A stretch of 64,000 nt of DNA from Gymnothorax reevesii (GCA_029721435.1 CM056574.1:6224501-6288500); one strand, 5' to 3'. Counted from the stretch's first letter, positions 9,661-21,340 are shown. Notes: generated by a model from the sequence alone, not told the origin. Made by a program: numbers and translations.

Positions 9661-10038
9661 AACTGATGGATTGAAACAACATGTCATTTCTTAGTTTTCA
9701 GATGCATTTTAGAGGTAGCTCCTGGTGTACATTCTAGTTGTTAAATATTGTAGTAATCAGTATGTTATCGGTGTTTTGAAAGAGGAGGATTTCACCTGCG
9801 AAGACTCAGGTGAGTGTCTGACTGACGCAGGAGCGTGATTATCTCCTGCCCGAGGACTGAATTCCCCTGGAAACCCTTGAAAGAGCAGCCGAGATCCGAC
9901 CCAGTCCCCTCCTGTGGGCCAGGGGTCCTGAGGGTGAAGCCCGGTTTGGACGCTGGTGTCGCACTGGAGCTCCGGAGGACAGGGGGGTGGTGCAGGTGAC
10001 ACTGCCCAGAACAGAGCCTCTTTCAGTGCGGAGATCGC

Positions 10039-10150
10039 CCTCCCACCGGCCCGACACACAGCCCAAACACACCACCCTCCCACCGGCCCGACACACAGCC
10101 CAAACACACCACCCTCCCACCGGCCCGACACACAGCCCAAACACATCATT
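10039..10150. repeat. 37 bp minisatellite, 3 copies
   Basis: The unit contains CCACCGGCCCGACACACAG followed by CCCAAACACACCA, repeated three times almost without change. The open frames across it on both strands are by-products. Confidence 0.85.
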
Positions 10151-10249
10151 CTGCGCGGGCAGGTATAGCTGCCTTTCATGATGAGAGCGGCACGCTTCCA
10201 GAACATTCCTCCATTAAGCCCTCTGAGGTGCTGCCGCAGGGTACCAAGC

Positions 10250-10308
10250 CAAACAAACACACACACACACACACACACGCACGTGCACAGGCACACACAC
10301 ACGCGCAC

Positions 10309-10347
<39 letters not shown>

Positions 10348-10392
10348 AACACACACGCACACACACACGCAAACACACACGCACACACACAC
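10250..10392. repeat. (CA)n microsatellite with CG/AA interruptions
   Basis: About 140 bp of alternating CA with occasional GC and AA steps. Open frames here encode only Cys-Val or His-Thr runs and are not genes. Confidence 0.95.
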
Positions 10393-10902
10393 AAAGGCTC
10401 AATCACTCAAAAACAGACACCCATAAAGTACACACACATTTATCAGTCATGTCCATCAGTCCATCTCGCCATCGTCTCATATTCCCCGTACGCTGCATCG
10501 GTCCACAGGTCCTGCCTTAGCTCCTTCTCCTGAATGTAATCTCGCTTTAGCAGTGATTAGATTAGGCAGACTTAAAAGCGCATTTATACATAATGTATGG
10601 GACATGTTTCAGTTTCCGCCGTTATTTATCCGCAGATAATCGCACTCGGACGAAGAAAACTCCTCACAGGCAGCTCCGGCCTTGTAGATGATTTTTTGTA
10701 CGTACATTACAGGCGGCGTTACGTCTTACAGACTGGGGCTCGCCAAGCTTTGAGTTGGAGTTCCTGAGCGAGGTGTCGAGCCTGTGACAGGGGGTTGAAG
10801 GCTGAGTGGCGGCTGTGGGGCTCGACAGAATGGAGACTGCAGACGAATATAGAGGATGCTGAGAGCAGTATGTGAAGAGTTTGCTTCCAAAACGCAACAT
10901 AT

Positions 10903-11125
10903 TCATTTTAGTCATTTAGAGTAAATCAGCCTTTTCCATGTTGGTGCCTATTGTATTTTATAAAAAAATACAAAGCTTTGACCATTAGAAAATACACCTT
11001 ATAGAATGAATTTCTAAAAACTGATTTTTGCGCCATGTGTAAGAAGCACAGAGCTATCGCTCCATGGTATTGTCTCAATTTTTGTATTTCTGTTACTTAC
11101 TGCATTTTCTCTTCATTTGTCAGTC
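10903..11125. repeat. Interspersed repeat 'X', copy 1
   Basis: About 220 bp matching 57496-57720 (same orientation). Shared strings include TTTGACCAT, AATACACCTTATA, AAGAAGCACAG and TCTCAATTTTTGT. Family not identified. HINE copy 2 starts just after its right end. Confidence 0.7.
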
Positions 11126-11137
11126 ATGCTGTCCATT

Positions 11138-11873
11138 TTTAGCTGCGACCAAGCAGCTCAATGAACGCTTCCGTCTGTCTGTCTGTCTGTCCGTCTGTGA
11201 CACCTTTTTCACCATGTTCCTGTCGTCGTATCATCATGAAATTTTCAGCAGTTATTGATCTTCACCAAAGTGTCCTTGCACAAGGTCGAGGTCAAAGGTC
11301 AAAGGTCAAGTTCACAGAGGTCACAACCTTGTTTGCAGGTTTTCGCGCTGTAACTCCAATTAGAATTCAAGGATCGCTATGAAATTTTGGAAATAGCTTC
11401 TAGGCATACAGGAGGTGTTCCCTATTGTTTTTCAAGGTCATTCGTCAAATCCCAAGGTCACAAAGGTAAAAAAAGTGTCAATTTTGCCCGATTTGACGGT
11501 TTTCGCACCGTAAGTCAAGTTTAATTCAATGAATGGCTAAAAAATCTTACAACAAGCTTCTTGGTATAGAGGAGGAGTTCCCTATTGATTTTCAAGGTCA
11601 TCTGTCGAATCCCAAGGTCACACCGGTCAAAAAATTGTCGATTTTGCCCCGATTTCATAGTTTTCGCACCGTAACTCCACTTTAACTTGATGGATGGCTA
11701 TTACATCTTAGAACAACCTTCTTGGTACAGAGGAAGGGTCCCCTATTGATTTTCAAGGTCATTTGCCACTTCTGACATCACACTTGTACAAGAAACCACC
11801 AGTCATGGACACTAGGCCTTGTGACGGATGCTAGGCCAGGTCGCAGCTATTAGATCCTTCTGATCTGCTTGTT
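11138..11873 (+). mobile_element. HINE-like element, copy 2
   Basis: Same family and orientation as 5697-6452. The subterminal inverted repeat is perfect here: TAGCTGCGACC at 11140-11150 and GGTCGCAGCTA at 11839-11849. Then come a CTGT microsatellite, ~160 bp core units (markers near 11340, 11502, 11661) and the 3' hairpin AGATC...GATCT (11852-11866). It is flanked by T residues on both sides. No coding sequence. Confidence 0.75.
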
Positions 11874-12502
11874 TAAAAACAGTTCATTCAAGCAGCGGCA
11901 ACTCTACAGTAAACAGTAAAACAACACAATCAGGTTTATGTGAATCGTTGTCATAATGTGGTTTTTTACCACAAACACTTCAGGACAGTGCCTGTCGATC
12001 ATTAATGTATGTTAACGAGTACATTACGCAATACCATTTAATATAGGAATAATATAAAAACACTTCGACCATTCGTTTATGGATGAATATGTTAATTATA
12101 AGTACATACTGTGCTAAGCTATGCATCAGTAATCATTAATTAACTATTTACTTGATACATTAGCTGACAACTTAGAAATGATGCTATTTTTATGCTTACA
12201 GTTTTTTTTCATCGCTTTTTCCAGTATAATGAAACTTGGATCCGTCGTCATCTTCACCTCCAAACCACAGCAGAAGTTTTCTTATGCAAATGTGTTCATA
12301 CCTTTTCATGGATTCACACATTTTCACGCTCTTTAGCAGAACACTTCTCACGTGTGTCATTTACATGGCCCTGACTGCACTGACTTCACTATGGCCGTCA
12401 AAAGCAAAACATCTGTTCACAGCTGATAGAAATGACCAGCATCGCTGTGAAATCCCTAGTGCACCTGCATCACCACCCTTTCCACAAATCACCATTCACC
12501 CA
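11874..12502. other. No recognisable gene
   Basis: AT-rich left half and ordinary sequence on the right. It may contain the left flank of the transposase relic at 12600; no clear terminal inverted repeat was found. Confidence 0.45.
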
Positions 12503-12536
12503 TCAGTCAGTCAGTCAGTCAGTCAGTCAGTCAGTC
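12503..12536. repeat. (CAGT)n microsatellite
   Basis: About eight perfect tetranucleotide units. Confidence 0.95.
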
Positions 12537-12663
12537 TGCACCCACCAAAAAGAGGCAGTTTTGTGTTGCTGTGGGCAAGCAGGGACCCCAGAGGTCTGGA
12601 GCGAGTGAGAAAGCGAGTGAGGGTAAGAGGTGGAGGTATCTGAGCAGGAGTGCGTGTACGTGG

Positions 12664-12936
12664 TGGAGGTGTACGTGGTGGACATGAATGCCGTGGTGAG
12701 CGTGGCGGAGGTGTACGTGGTGGACATGAATGCCGTGGTGAGCGTGGCGGAGGTGTACGTGGTGGACATGAATGCCGTGGTGAGCGTGGTGGAGGTGTAC
12801 GTGGTGGACATGAATGCCGTGGTGAGCATGGCGGAGTTGTACGTGGTGGACATGAATGCCGTGGTGAGCGTGGCGGAGGTGTACGTGGTGGACATGAATG
12901 CCGTGGTGAGCGTGGCGGAGGTGTACGTGGTGGCGA
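12664..12936 (+). repeat. 42 bp minisatellite encoding a 14-residue RGG unit
   Basis: About 6.5 copies of a unit that reads GGVRGGHECRGERG in the transposase frame. As 42 is a multiple of three, copy number can change without a frameshift; variants include GEHGGVV in one unit. Confidence 0.9.
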
Positions 12937-13570
12937 TGTACGGCGAACAGAAAATTCAGTTGAAACCCGGGCCGCTATCATAGACCATGTAAGTAATCAT
13001 GGCCTGTCCCACAGAGAAGCAGGACAACGGGTTCAACCAGTTCTAAGGCCGAGCACTGCTGCTTCCATTGTTCAAATTTTTCTAAATCAGAACCGGTAAG
13101 TTACAGTAGTAATGTAACATTACAGTATATCACAGGTCTGTATATTACTGTATTCATGTAATACTGTGTAGATGTTACTGTACAGTACTGTAACTGTCTT
13201 TACAGAAGTACTGTGATTGTTCTCTAATCTCTCTTCACAGAATCAATAGGCTCCCACTCGCAGGGCGGAGGGCGGAGATGTTCAGTGCCAAGCAGGAGCT
13301 GCCATTGTGGACACGGTGGTGGTAAACAATGGCATCAGTCTCCGTTAAATTCAGGCTGCAGTTATTGATGATCAGGGCACCTTTGCAAATACAAACAATG
13401 GCAGTATATCCGCTATAGCTGGGGTTCTAAAGGCATCATATGGTAATGAAACGACTATACAGGGTTCCCTTCTAGAGGAATGAAGCCAACGAGAAGGAGG
13501 CCAGAGACCATTATGGGCAGGTAAGAATATCACAGAACTGTAGTATTGTACTGCTTTGTGATACTACTTT

Positions 13571-13660
13571 ATGAGGTGTGTGTGTATGCGTGTACGTGTG
13601 TGTGTGTGTGTGTGTGTTTGTGTGTGCATGTCTGTTTGTGTGTGTGTGTGTGTGTGTGCT
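13571..13660. repeat. (GT)n microsatellite inside transposase intron 2
   Basis: GT-rich run with TGCATGTC interruptions between the donor at about 13521 and exon 3. Confidence 0.9.
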
Positions 13661-14279
13661 GTATATATCGAATCATGGAACTTGAAGCTGAAGGGGACCA
13701 GAGTGAGGAGGCGTGGGAGCAGTGTGGTTGGGCACAGGGCGACCATAACAGCACCAGGACCGAGGGGAGTGAACATCACAGTGTGTGCGGCGGCGATATC
13801 AGCAGACGGTGTCCTGCGCTCTATTCCAGCTGTCGGCCCATAAAACTCACAGCGGCTCATCACTGTCCTCACTGCACTGCACGAGAGGCTGATCTCCCCA
13901 GAGGAGAGGCCAGGCAGGTTCCTCATCATCTGGGATAATGATCACTTCCACCGGTCACGCAATGTGAATCAATGGTTTGGCGAACATCCCCAGATGATGG
14001 TCCAATTCCTACCGGCCAACTCCCTGTTTCTCAGTGCTGTTGAGGAATTCTTCAGTGCGTGGCGATGAATGTACGACCATCACTCCTATGTGCACATGGG
14101 TCTGATGGAAGCCATGATTGCTGCTGCCCAGCAAATTGGAGCTGACGACTGCCAGGATGGATGAGGCATTCGAAGGGGTTTTTCTCCTGTTGTGTTCATA
14201 GGGAAGACATACAATCTGATGTGTATGAAAACATGTGGCCCTTTCCCCATGAGCGCATGGAGCCTCGTGATTACAGTAG

Positions 14280-14955
14280 GGCCTATAAATTGTATTCTGT
14301 ATTTTTTTTTTCAACTGCTTTGAGTTTTTCTGTGTAATACTGTATGTGAATTACAGTATTTCAGTTTTTTGCCATCAATACAGTAAAATTTCACTTCAAA
14401 TTCTTTCTGAGTTTGGGTGCAATTTTTTACTGTAAGTTCACATTTCAATGTGTAGCACACAGGAGAACCTAGTTCAAACTGATGGCTGTATTTTGTGTTC
14501 TCTCGTCAACTGTGTTACAGTACAGTACAGCTGATTGAAAGAATCTACTCATTTGGGCATAAGTTGAGTTGTTTGAAGGAAATATTGGCTTTTGCTACTT
14601 GCTTTACGATATGTAACTATGTAAATTGTCAAAAAATATGGCAGCGATACACACAGGAAAAAGTAAGGTTGAACCTGCTTAGACGGAAAAGGGTCTGTTG
14701 CGTTTTGGTGATGAGTATGACGTGAGTGAGTGACTGGATTAACTCGCTTGACTGCAGGTTGTACTGGGCGGTGACAGACTGCGCTTTTGCTGCATGTTTG
14801 AAATGCTTTGCCATGGGAAGAGCCTTTTGCGAACAAAACATGTTATTCTGAGCGGAGTGCCTCTCATTGGGCCGATGTATTTACTGTTTTGAGACCAAAG
14901 TTTCTGAGTGGGCAGAGGAGGTAAAACAATCGAAAAGAACTCATTATATGACCTT
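14280..14955. other. Flank of the transposase relic; no gene
   Basis: Contains several ACAGTA/TACTGTA strings (14340-14530), like those in the introns. They may belong to the transposon's terminal region, but I could not define an inverted repeat. Confidence 0.4.
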
Positions 14956-15095
14956 CCCAACCAGGGTCAAGGTCAATTCCATTTTATGAATTGCAATTCC
15001 ACGTCAATTCCAAATACCATATTCCAATTCCAATTCCACCCTTATCAATTCCATTTCAAATTCTAATTCCGGAATTGACTGCATCCCTGTTCCCA
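14956..15095. repeat. AATTCC-rich interspersed repeat tail
   Basis: Irregular repetition of CAATTCC/AATTCCA ending in GGAATTGACTGCATCCCTG. This resembles a common fish repeat end; exact family not determined. Confidence 0.5.
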
Positions 15096-15282
15096 ATGGC
15101 GCTCCTCTTTTGTCGGGCGCCCAAGACTCGGCAACACGCCACGGCAACAAACCCCGTCCCACCTGCCCAAACTGACGGAAGGGCTTCGGCAGATCAAGAC
15201 GCAGAAGGTTCTAATGATGGTTACAGGAGGAATGTTTTACACACAATGCGCTGCCCCCCAGTGGATAAGTTTTGATCATATA

Positions 15283-15860
15283 CAGCACTGAGCAAACATT
15301 TCAGGCACCCTAGATTTTTTTTATTTAAATTTGACCTCAGAGGTTTATTTTTTTGTGTTCCGCTGTAGGGCTGTGGATCGAAAGCACATGTGAGACCCCA
15401 AATAAGAGTTAAAAAAAAGAAAAAAACCTGATAAAAAATGCGTTTCTTTGAAGACTGTTGATATACAAAATAGATAATGCAGCCTTGATGTCAGCATCAT
15501 CAAGGCTGTCTGGGATTATTGGGAGAGGCAGACTGCTGGTCTGCTGAAGAACTGAAGGAAAGTTCTACGATAGGCTTCGAACTGCCAAACAACCAATTAT
15601 TTTATTTAACTGCTAGTGATCCTAGTTTGAAAGCAGCCAAATGCAAAATTGACTCAGCTTTGAACAGTTCGTGCCCCTTTATGGCCCATTTCTCAATATT
15701 TACAAACCCTTATTTTCATCATTTCTGGAAGCATCTTCACCTGACAGAATTATTTTAGCTGTGTGTAAAACTGCACAATTCTGCACATAATATTTGGGAG
15801 CTAAGAATGCCGGAGTAATTTTTTTTGTAGGCTGTTATGATGATGCAATATTTTCTCAGA
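15283..15860 (+). repeat. Decayed DNA-transposon-like repeat
   Basis: The left end TACAGCACTGAGCAAACATT followed by TCAGGCACCC resembles the 'ACAGTACTGTGCAAAAGT...AGGCACC' terminus of a widespread fish repeat. The interior TCTGGGATTATTGGGAGAGG is also like that family. I did not find the matching right terminus, so the end is approximate. Confidence 0.4.
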
Positions 15861-16130
15861 ATATTATTATTTGTTGTGTTGCACAGATTTAAATAAATAC
15901 CAAGAAATGAGTATTTTTAGTTGGTTTTGTGGAGTCTGAGAGGCATCGCCAATCACAACTCAGCAGCACAGCAGACACACACGCCTGCATTAGAGCAGCA
16001 CTATCGCACACGTTATGCAGATGAGTCGGACGGTTTACAAATTTTACCCTTTGAGTGGTTTTGCCACCCTGAAGAGGACAGAATTGCCCCTCTTACTGGT
16101 AAAAGTATCAGAATATTTGGAGGGAGGAGT

Positions 16131-16131
16131 T

Positions 16132-16179
<48 letters not shown>

Positions 16180-16375
16180 AGAGAAAGAGAGAGCGAGAGA
16201 GTGTGTGTGTCTGTGTGAGCGAGTGAGAGAGAGTGTGTGTGTGTGTGTGTGTTAGAGAGAGAGAGAGTGTGTATGTGTGTGAGAGAGAAAGAGAGAGCGA
16301 GAGAGTGTGTGTGTCTGTGTGAGCGAGTGAGAGAGAGTGTGTGTGTGTGTGTGTTAGAGAGAGAGAGAGTGTGTA

Positions 16376-16409
<34 letters not shown>

Positions 16410-16573
16410 TGTGTGTGTGTGTGTTAGAGAGAGAGAGAAAAAATGTGTATGTGTGTGAGAGAGAGAGAGAGAGAGAGAGTGTGTGTGTGTGTATGTGTGT
16501 GAGAGAGAGAGAGAGTGTGTGTGTGTGTGTGTGTGAGAGAGAGAAAGAGAGCGAGAGAGAGACAGAGAGTATA

Positions 16574-16622
<49 letters not shown>
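16131..16622. repeat. Composite (GT)n/(GA)n microsatellite block
   Basis: About 490 bp alternating between (GT)n and (GA)n blocks, with a larger unit of roughly 100-110 bp that recurs (GTGAGCGAGTGAGAGAGAG is one marker). The long minus-strand frame (204 codons) is only Ser-Leu and His-Thr runs. Confidence 0.95.
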
Positions 16623-16623
<1 letters not shown>

Positions 16624-16639
16624 GAGAGGGGGTTGACAG

Positions 16640-17690
16640 GATGTGCTGGGCCCGGTTCTGGCCCGGTTCTCAGCCTGCAGGTGAAAGGGGTGTTTTGTGA
16701 GAGGTTGGGAGGGTCCCAAGCAAAACAGCAGACTGTAAGACCCACCCCAGTTTTTTTGAAAAGCCGCCCCCCCTCTTAACAAGGCCACCTTTTCATGATC
16801 CGAACCCCACTCACTCCACACAGTGTGAGAGCAGGGCTCGTCTGTAAAGAGCTCACTGTATACACCGTGCTGCGGGTGCGAGGGGTCGATAATCAGTCTG
16901 ACCTCACCTCACGCTGCACTGCATAACCAGGTCTCATTATACGAAGCACAGAGCGTGTGACTGGGCGCTCGACTGTGTGTACTTAGTGTTTATAACCAGG
17001 TTCATTTCAGAAGGGCCACTGTTTATAACCAAGCTCTCTGCCTGAAGCTGACAGCCATCACTGTTTATCAGGGGGCTGTTACACTGCTACCCAGCTTATT
17101 AACACTGGGAGAGTTTCACAAAGTTACAGTCAGGTCACAGTTATCAATAACCCATAACTGTCTGACTGTGTTTCACCAAACTTTACTCACGAAACTTAGA
17201 CCCAGCAATGCTTCCAGGTAATACTGCTCGTAACTCATTCAGGGCAGACAGCAATATTAACAGCAATAAATCACTAAATCTACTGTTCAGAGAAAACAAT
17301 GCAAATAACAATGATTTCCAGGACTAAAGAATGTGTAACATCAGACTCAAGATAAAAAATGAATAGTCTGAGAAGTAACTGCTAGTTGAGAGAGAATCAA
17401 TGAATGAATCAGCATAGATTCATGAATATTTTGGATCACTAACATATGAATTTAATAGTCTTTCTTCAAGGTTTAGCACCAGGAGCAACACAGAAAACAT
17501 TAATACTGTATCTGTGTAGATTCAATATTTCCATACAGTATTTCCACATCTACTTAATGATAAACTACCTGAAAATGTGATAAAACACCAGGAAACAGTG
17601 GGAACAAATTCTCTCATTGTTATTGTTATTATTATTTTTTTGTGAACAAAATTAGTTGAGAACCCCCCCTTTCCCCTTCCCCTTCAAACA
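16640..17690. other. No recognisable gene
   Basis: Unique sequence, AT-rich towards the right. A short (CA)n/(GC)n run follows at 17691-17720. Confidence 0.5.
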
Positions 17691-18327
17691 CACACACACA
17701 CACGCGCGCGCACACACGCTCACTGACACAGATGCACAGTAACGCTAAAATAAGCGACTAAAAACGGTCTGCAATGAAAGCGAGTGACTCATGTTGCTTT
17801 GATCCCCGCCCGCACAGTAAACTGTGCCACAGGGGCCGCACCTCAGAGTTTGATTACACCGCCATTCCCCGCGTTACTCGCGCTCCAGAGTAAACTGGCG
17901 GTAACTCGCGCGCTGAAATGTATCGTACGGCTGGCCTAACATCAAGGGCCCCCCTGCCACACATATCCCTCCAGCTCCTCTGCATCACAAACCCAAAACA
18001 GAGCAACACAACCCTGACCCGCCGAGGCAGGGCTGCCCAACCTGCTTCTGGACACATACGGACCAGCGGGCTTCCACCGCAGCCCTCGACCAGCGCTCGC
18101 ACGGTGAGCGATTCGGTCTCCCAGTTCCTGGACTTCATTCCTTCTCTAAGACAACCAGCATTTCAGCGGCTGGGAGACTGTGAGATGAAAGAGGCCTGAT
18201 ATGAGTTCCCCACAGATCAGCTTTTCCTTGGCGTCATCCGTCACCCCTGACGAACGCCTCGCCATCGGCCACGATAAATCTCGGTCATCCATGAAGAAAA
18301 AGAAAATAACAACTTCCGACTCGCGCA

Positions 18328-18328
18328 C

Positions 18329-18380
<52 letters not shown>
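18328..18380. repeat. (GT)n microsatellite
   Basis: About 25 GT units following CGCGCACGC. Confidence 0.95.
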
Positions 18381-18382
<2 letters not shown>

Positions 18383-18527
18383 CCAATCCCAAACCATGCA
18401 ACACATTGGGAGACGTAGCCGAGCTCCTCAATGTTCTGGAGAAGTCCTGGCTGCTACCGCTTCGCTCGCCGCCAGCGCCGACCGCTGGAAAGATGAGATA
18501 GAGAAGGGGGCAGGACACAAGTCATAA

Positions 18528-18602
18528 TTGAAGCTCTGATTACTAAAACCCCACAAGTCAAGTCAAGTGTGACTTATGGGGTTTTAGTAATAGGTGCTTC
18601 AA
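18528..18602. ncRNA. 75 nt hairpin-forming inverted repeat, miRNA-precursor-sized
   Basis: Two 33-base arms flank a 9-base loop (AGTCAAGTG). Twenty-nine of the 33 positions match in the inverted alignment, and one of the four others can form a G-U pair. The core ATTACTAAAACCCCA pairs perfectly over 15 bases. It may be a small fold-back element or a hairpin RNA gene; I recognise no known miRNA seed. The class label is tentative. Confidence 0.3.
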
Positions 18603-19723
18603 TTACAATTGAGTCCAGTATGATACAAGTTTTAAAAAGCATGCCAAAATTAAAATGATTCTTTGCAGATAATTTCTAGTCACTGACCGCAATCTAAGCA
18701 GCCCAGCCCTGCTCCAGATCAACTGTCTCACAGGCTTTCACCTCAGGGCTGATACACCTCACCAGCTTCAGCCGATTCCGCCCACGCGGATCTTCAGCGG
18801 TTAAGTGAGGTGTGTTTTTCCAGAGCAGGGACAGGGTTCGGCAGCCGTTTGCTCTGAAGATCGGCCTCGACGAGCGGTCCACTTCTTCGGAAACCTCGCT
18901 CCAACCCAGCGAGGGGAATTACATCATTACCTTTCACTTCACTGCATAATGCAGCCTTATGAAACAATCGCTCACATTAGTGTATGACGTACAAATCACC
19001 ACAGTGCATTAATGCATTTATAATCCCACGATACGTGTGTTTCCCTACGGACACATCTGAAGGCCACACAGACCTCAGTCCAAACTAATGAGGAACAGTA
19101 GCAGGTTCAACACAAAAGCCAACTGCTGCCCACTGAGGGAAAAGCCGTAAAACTGCAGTGGGTTAAAAATAGGATGTTCTCTGTCAAGCAGTTGTGTGTG
19201 AGGTGCTTTTCATGTGGGGCGGCTCATTTATATTTGATGCTTTATGTTTGATTATTGGCCCTCAGGGACAGACTGGATTGTGGCCCCCGTCTCTCCAAAC
19301 CTCAGATGTTTCATTTTCCTCACATTTCTGCAAGATCATGTGACTCTCCAATAACTGGTAATTCTGTATTTCAAATCAGTAACTGTAGCCGCACACGAGT
19401 GTTCAAGTGCACACACATGCACACACATCTATACACACATGCAAGCAAAACTGCACAAGTTCATTCACAAGCTCACACTTTTAAATAGACACAAACACAA
19501 GCTCACGTACACCCACGAGTAAACATGGACCTGCTCGCTCAGACTGGCAAATATATATACATACACACACAAAACCATACCACAAGAAAGCACATATGCA
19601 AAATTACATACACACAAGCACACATGCACACAATAACACACATTCTCGTTCACATACGTAAGCCTACACATAAAAAAGTGCACACCTATACACACGCAAG
19701 CAAACACACCATGCACAGACAGA

Positions 19724-20195
19724 TGCTCATGCATGCACCCATACATGCACATGAGCACACACACTCTGCATACACACAGGGACACACACGCTCTCATGCA
19801 TGCACCCATACATGCACATGAGCACACACACTCTGCATACACACAGGGACACACACGCTCTCATGCATGCACCCATACATGCACATGAGCACACACACTC
19901 TGCATACACACAGGGACACACACGCTCTCATGCATGCACCCATACATGCACATGAGCACACACACTCTGCATACACACAGGGACACACACGCTCTCATGC
20001 ATGCACCCATACATGCACATGAGCACACACACTCTGCATACACACAGGGACACACACGCTCTCATGCATGCACCCATACATGCACATGAGCACACACACT
20101 CTGCATACACACAGGGACACACACGCTCTCATGCATGCACCCATACATGCACATGAGCACACACACACACTCTGCATACACACAGGGACACACAT
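19724..20195. repeat. 67 bp minisatellite, about 7 copies
   Basis: Nearly identical units containing CATGCACCCATACATGCAC, then ATGAGCACACACACTCTGC and ATACACACAGGGACACACAC. The last copy has a four-base CA expansion. Because 67 is not a multiple of three, the same peptide appears in successive frames; these frames are not genes. Confidence 0.95.
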
Positions 20196-20811
20196 TGATG
20201 TGAAAAGCTGCACTAGGCTGTTGGAATGTGCTCAGTATCACTGGCACTTCAGTTCAGTGGTCGGCAAACATGGGGCCCACTCTTACTCTCCCCTGGGGTG
20301 AGAACATTCACAAGAGGGGCCCGCACTCCCCGAGCAAACACACCGCCTGTCTCTCAGAGAGCAGGGACAAGCTTTAGGGAGTGTTTGAGGGGCTCATGAA
20401 GAGCCCTGTCGCATTGTGCAGCCGTGTGGTTCTCAGGCCGGCAGGAGCTGGGCGTGCCTCATGGCCCCACGCTAGGGCCGCTGGGGATTGTTTACCCTGC
20501 TGCCAGCCGGCCGTGACTTGTGTTCCTGGAGTCCGGATCACAGCAGAGTGGATGGCTCTTGGTTTGTTTATCCAACGGATTAACAGCTAAGCACCTACCA
20601 CCTCTCCACCCGCTCTGATCCCATGAAAACTGGGGTACGGAGGACAAAGTTTGGCCGTTCCTCAGCTCCCCGACCGCAACTTTTCTCACCTAATTCCCAC
20701 ATCTCAACAAGGCCAATCTAAACGAAGCAGAGGGAGGCAGATGGTCCTTATTGTGCTGCATGTGACATCACTGACTTGCAACGCTAAGGTGAGTTGAAAC
20801 TGAGACACAGC

Positions 20812-20958
20812 AAGAGAGGGAGAGAGAGAGAGAGGGAGAGAGAGAGAGAGAGGGACTGCCAATAACAGGGCCTGGGGCGGAGGGCCAGGAATGAGAGGGC
20901 AGGTCATACACTCGCTCTCCCCCCAGCTGGCAGACAGCACAACAACTACTGCACCACT

Positions 20959-20989
<31 letters not shown>

Positions 20990-21340
20990 TTCTGTATGTA
21001 TGTGTGTATGTGTGCTTATGTTTGAGTGTGTTTGTGTGTTTGTTTGACTGTGCATTTGTGATTGTGTCTTTGTGTCTCTTTGTGAGCATGCATGTGTGTA
21101 TCGAGTGAGTTAGTGAAAGAGTGCATGTGCGTGTGTGTGTGTGAGCAAGAGTTAGTTGAGAGTATGAGTGACTTTGTGTTTGCGAATGGTTTCATGTGTG
21201 AGCGTGTCTGCGCAGTGCACACACGTGTGTCTGTGAGTGAATGAGCATGTGTTTGCATGTATGTGATGAGTGAGTGTATCTATGCATGCTTGTGTGTGTA
21301 TGTATCTGTGTGTTCCTGTGTGTGTACTTCTGTGTGCGTC
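20812..21340. repeat. (GA)n tract followed by (GT)n-rich tract
   Basis: GAGAGA runs at 20812-20853, a clean (GT)n at about 20959-20987, then loosely GT-rich sequence to about 21340. No gene. Confidence 0.85.

Larger units (their letters stand above)
12600..14275 (+). pseudogene. IS630/Tc1-like transposase, broken, with introns
   Basis: A cut-and-paste DDE transposase of the IS630/Tc1 type often seen in fish. Exon 1 (to 13095) encodes an RGG-rich N-terminus expanded by a 42 bp minisatellite, then a helix-turn-helix part: ETRAAIIDHVSNHGLSHREA and GQRVQPVLRPSTAASIVQIF. A GTAAGT donor at 13096 and a TTCACAG acceptor ending 13240 frame intron 1. Exon 2 gives INRLPLAGRRAEMFSAKQE, then after a frameshift IQAAVIDDQGTF and RVPF*RNEANEKEARDHYGQ, ending at a GTAAGA donor (about 13521). 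Exon 3 (from about 13670) gives RRRGSSVVGHRATITAPG, then GRFLIIWDNDHFHR with the second Asp, then SAVEEFFSAWR with the Glu, and WMRHSKGFFSCCVHREDI. The block with the first catalytic Asp is deleted; stops and at least two frameshifts are present. It is dead. Reading from family memory; the superfamily call is firm, the subfamily is not. Confidence 0.8.

Noticed and set aside
9757..10426. Long frames on both strands (up to 211 codons) around 10.2 kb
   Set aside because: They are translations of a (CA)n tract and a 37 bp minisatellite; only Cys/Val or His/Thr runs.
13097..13240. Terminal inverted repeats rich in ACAGTA as transposon ends
   Set aside because: This stretch lies between a donor and an acceptor in continuous transposase reading, so it is better explained as an intron.
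16131..16821. 204- and 155-codon minus-strand frames
   Set aside because: They cover the GT/GA microsatellite and carry no non-repetitive domain.
19724..20195. Regular 67 bp units as a CRISPR array or coding repeat
   Set aside because: There are no variable spacers, the units are whole-length identical, the genome is eukaryotic, and 67 is not a multiple of three.
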